Part shown: one piece after another, positions 60,996 through 64,000 of the stretch
How the letters are laid out: each line of letters opens with the position of its first letter
Numbering within the stretch: the stretch's first letter is position 1
Assembly (NCBI RefSeq): GCF_010183535.1
Contig: NC_071333.1
Location: 16,366,587 to 16,430,586, forward strand
DNA length: 64,000 nt
Origin: Caenorhabditis remanei
Taxonomy: Eukaryota > Nematoda > Chromadorea > Rhabditida > Rhabditidae
Direction: 5' to 3'
Position numbers and translations under genes: made by a program
The notes under the pieces: generated by a model
Seen by the model: the letters and a program-made list of their open reading frames with translations, nothing else
Told to the model about the DNA's origin: nothing
Database searches by the model: none

Positions 60996-62909
60996 TTAGA
61001 AAATACGCTTCTTAATACCGAGAAGAGCATTGCAGCGGGGACAATGGTGATGAGCGTCTTTACAACTGTCAAGACAGAACGGAACGAAGGCGAGTGGGAA
61101 GAAGCAAATGAGTACAAGGATGAAGACGATCCATGTGAGAGAGCCAATTACGAATTTCGGAAGGGTATGCACGGATTTCTAGAATAAAAGTTTTATAGAC
61201 ATTGTTTTTTTTTTCATTTGAGTGTAAGTTCACTGACGTGGCGCAGCGCTCTCTAAGGCATTTTTTCATAATAAAAAATTCAAAACTCACTCCACAACTA
61301 TAACAGGTTGTCTCATAGCTGGCGAACGACGGTGCAGGTTTCGGAGTGGTGACAATGACTACAGTAGGGTTTGGTTGACCACCTGGGAGAACCACATTTT
61401 GGAGTTGTTCCACATCGATAACAGTTGGTTGGGTGAGTGGAACAAATGGAGGTGGTGACACTTTGTAGTTATGCTCGGGTGTTCCCATTGTTGATTCCTG
61501 AAACAATTGATTTTGGTGCTTTTCAGAACTTTGAAAAGAAGAAACAATAGGAAGAAAAACTGTAAAACAGCAACAGCGCAACACGCCAGAGAACAACTCC
61601 GATATTATATGTCGACTGTTAAATATACGAGTGAGATTCCCCTTTTCCCCTTCTTTTCTTTTCCCTTTTTGAAAATGTATTTTTTGGTTTTCCTGGAAAA
61701 GAAAAAAAGGAAACCATAGAAAAGAACACTCCAAGTTGTACAATTTCATTAAAATAAGTGGTGTGATGTACTTAAAACTATTTTCTCATGCACAAAGGTT
61801 TTGTGCACTAACTAAGGAATTTTCAGTCTAACTTATGGGACGTCAGCTTAGCTAATACATAGAATGTGACTGGAAGTCATATATCTGAAATATGAAAACG
61901 GGCAAAGAGTTTGAAGAATACAAATACATAATCAGTGAAGCTGAAGCCCTAACAAATGTTCAGCATCAGTGAAAGCGTAAACGTCGTCTCTTTTCAAAAA
62001 AAGAGTTGCTCGTTATGTATGTCTATGATGTTTTCAAAATGAAAATTGGAAAGGAAACGACACTCATATTTGGAGCACTTCTACTCAAAAGAAGTTGGGA
62101 AAGAAAAGTTGGAAGAATAATGCGATTTTCGAAAAAATAGGTGGTCGTTAAACCCATCGAAAGAGAAGAAAAGAGTATGAGAATTGAAAAAGATAGGCTG
62201 TTTCGTGTTTATTTTTGGTCGACTTTTATGCAAATCATCTTTTCTGTTTTCGTGTCCCAACTAGAAAAAAAACGGTCTCACATCGGTTTCACCTTTTGGT
62301 CTGGAATTTTTCGAGAAAAAATGAATTTGAATAATCGATTATTGACTGGAACTAGATAACTATATGACCACTGACTGCTGCTGCTTGAACGGTTGCTACC
62401 TGATGTTATGATCTATAACCATTACAACTCCAAAATTAAAGAATTTGTATTTTGAAACCAAACGGATTTGCATTCTTTATTTACCAATACTCTTTTTCTA
62501 CTCCCTGATCAAAAATACCCTGCCAGCAGAAAAGCAATCAGGGTTAACTACAAATTCTAATAGAGCTTCTATTTATCCCTTGACTATATGACTTCCGAAG
62601 AATAAAGGACCATTGACACCTTGGAATGCGAAAAAAAAAACTTTTTAATGTTCTCACGCCGTTCGGAAAAAAGAGGAAAATAGAAAGAAGCCTGATTCGC
62701 AGAGGTCTAAATCTAAAAATAAATTGTATGTGTGCTCTTCTCTTTTTTTTTGTCTTTCGATTCGTTTGATGTTGTCAATGGAGATGAGACGTCGTCACGG
62801 TTTCATGAAAAATTGGGAAACTCACTTTTTTCGCGTTTCGGTTGTTCTGCTCCTCGTATGGTGGTGGAGGGCGACGGGGGCTGTAGGAAGGTGGCGGTGA
62901 TTCTGGCAT
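60996..62909 (-). CDS. LITAF-domain protein (endolysosomal membrane)
   Basis: Exons are 62909-62826, 61497-61291 and 61178-60996, all joined in phase 0, giving 157 residues. The N-terminus is Pro-rich with PPSYSP and PPPPYEE, the kind of motif that binds WW-domain ubiquitin ligases. The C-terminal LITAF (SIMPLE-like) domain has the first zinc pair CYSC (93 and 96), a hydrophobic membrane-inserting segment at about 107-131 (FVIGSLTWIVFILVLICFFP), and the second pair HHCPRC (143 and 146). The order knuckle, hydrophobic patch, knuckle is diagnostic. Family members sit on the cytosolic face of late endosomes and lysosomes and act in protein sorting. A spliced-leader acceptor (ATATTTTCAG) lies about 13 bases before the ATG. 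The first intron is 1.3 kb. It lies tail to tail with dpy-6. Confidence 0.9.
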
Positions 62910-64000
62910 AGTTTATTAGTTCTGAAAATATAAGTTATTATAAATCAACGTAGAGAGATCAAGGATTATGAAAAAGAAGGAAGGAACAAAATTATATAAA
63001 GCGAATAAGTTGAACAAGGAGAGAGACGCTGAGTTCGAAATAAGCTACAGTAATCTTGTAAGCTTCAGCATCTTTTGTGAAGGTTCTCCAATTTTGAAAA
63101 CTTTCAGATTCCCAGTAAGTTTTTTTCCCCGTTTTTTTTCATCCAATTCGGAAAAAATAGGAAATGATCTTCTGTGTCCACTTTGACTAAACGTGATTGC
63201 CGTAGCGGTCTTCTCTCCATTTTTTTCCTTTTCTCTCTCTCCCCTATTATTTGCATATTTCGAGCGTCTTTTCGCCTTTTCCGGATTTAAAAAGGGAAAA
63301 AGACGAGTGTACATGAATAAGAGCGTGTATATCGATGATGACTAAATAAAATAACAATAATAATATTCGCATGTGAATTGAAATGGTTTTTCTATTATTA
63401 TTATTGGAAAGGGTCATTGCTACAGTATTACTGAGAAAACGAAAAAAGCTGAAAGAAAGGAATAACATTCGCGAGACAGATTTTATCTTACTGGTTGAAA
63501 TGGAATGGCAAGAAAAGGACAAAGAAGGAGGAGTGAAAAGGAAACAAAGGAAAGGGACCAGCGAACAATTAAGGGCGTAATAGATCGGTTCCGATTGCAC
63601 ATATGCCGTGTCGCTCAGTCACTAAACACCAAACGTCTCCATTTCCTGTCTGTCATTTTCACTCTTTGACACCAACAAGTGGGATGCAAGAAAAGAGGAC
63701 CCATGAGAAAGGAAAGAAAGAAAAAAAACGGAAAAAATTTTTTTTATTTAAAAACGAGAAAACCCTAAGAGATCGTGTTCCTCTAGAATGTTCAAGGTTC
63801 AGGTTGACCGCTATAATCATGAGGAGCTCATGCAACACGAAACTTGAGTTGTTAGGATAGGTGAGACACCCCAAATCCTTGTAGGTCAAAAATAGGGAAA
63901 GTTTTGGACATGACACAATGTCCACGGGAAAGGGAAAATGAAGAGTTAATTGAACCGCTCCACTTATTTTTCGTTCCCGCCACAGACCTCTTTCCCAAAT
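62910..64000. other. Upstream flank of the LITAF gene
   Basis: A likely promoter region. I see no supported gene up to the window edge. Purine-rich stretches of lysine-like codons occur but have no splice or family support. Confidence 0.45.

Noticed and set aside
1..64000. CRISPR arrays, prophage, bacterial operons or a second tRNA
   Set aside because: The window is nematode nuclear DNA. The only regular repeats are hairpin elements, microsatellites and coding mucin repeats, and no second cloverleaf with a GGTTCGA-type T arm was found.

Overview
This is a nematode nuclear genome window, almost certainly from the genus Caenorhabditis. The evidence is AT-rich DNA, short introns that end in TTTTCAG, start codons that sit just after lone splice acceptors (the pattern of spliced-leader trans-splicing), many short hairpin repeats in introns, and a recognisable block of worm genes. 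From memory, nhr-14, mec-10, an AADAC-type esterase, an EF-hand gene and dpy-6 all lie on the C. elegans X chromosome. Mec-10, the esterase, the EF-hand gene and dpy-6 probably share one cosmid-sized region there. The MEC-10-like protein differs at many positions from the C. elegans protein as I remember it, so this is more likely a sister species than C. elegans. I cannot name the species.

Layout. 1-7.4 kb: the signal-peptide exon of a gene that runs off the left edge (-), a small four-span membrane gene (-) and a tRNA-Val(CAC) (+). 8.2-11.8 kb: a multi-span membrane gene (+) with up to six alternative first exons, all ending in the same reading phase before one common exon. 11.9-13.6 kb: a near-perfect 1.8-kb palindrome. 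13.8-19.2 kb: a 14-exon secreted protein (-) with five PAN/Apple-like modules separated by Thr/Glu-rich mucin-like stretches. 23.4-25.5 kb: two paralogous small secreted-protein genes (-). 27.0-28.6 kb: another four-span membrane gene (-). 28.6-43.0 kb: a 14-kb stretch with no gene that I can support. 43.0-44.9 kb: nhr-14-like HNF4-class nuclear receptor (+). 47.1-50.3 kb: mec-10-like degenerin channel subunit (+). 52.1-53.6 kb: AADAC-like esterase (+). 53.9-54.6 kb: EF-hand protein (-). 56.0-60.3 kb: dpy-6-like mucin (+). 61.0-62.9 kb: LITAF-domain protein (-).

The exon models were built by hand. For every multi-exon gene, the exon lengths and phases add up to one open frame from start to stop. 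No operon is evident: same-strand neighbours are more than 400 bases apart. The PAN-mucin and the DPY-6-like protein both look like secreted apical matrix or cuticle glycoproteins. The secreted pair has TATA and GATA elements upstream, which suggests strong intestinal expression. mec-10 has paired AATGCAT motifs that fit the UNC-86/MEC-3 touch-neuron code. I found no CRISPR, phage or transposase gene.
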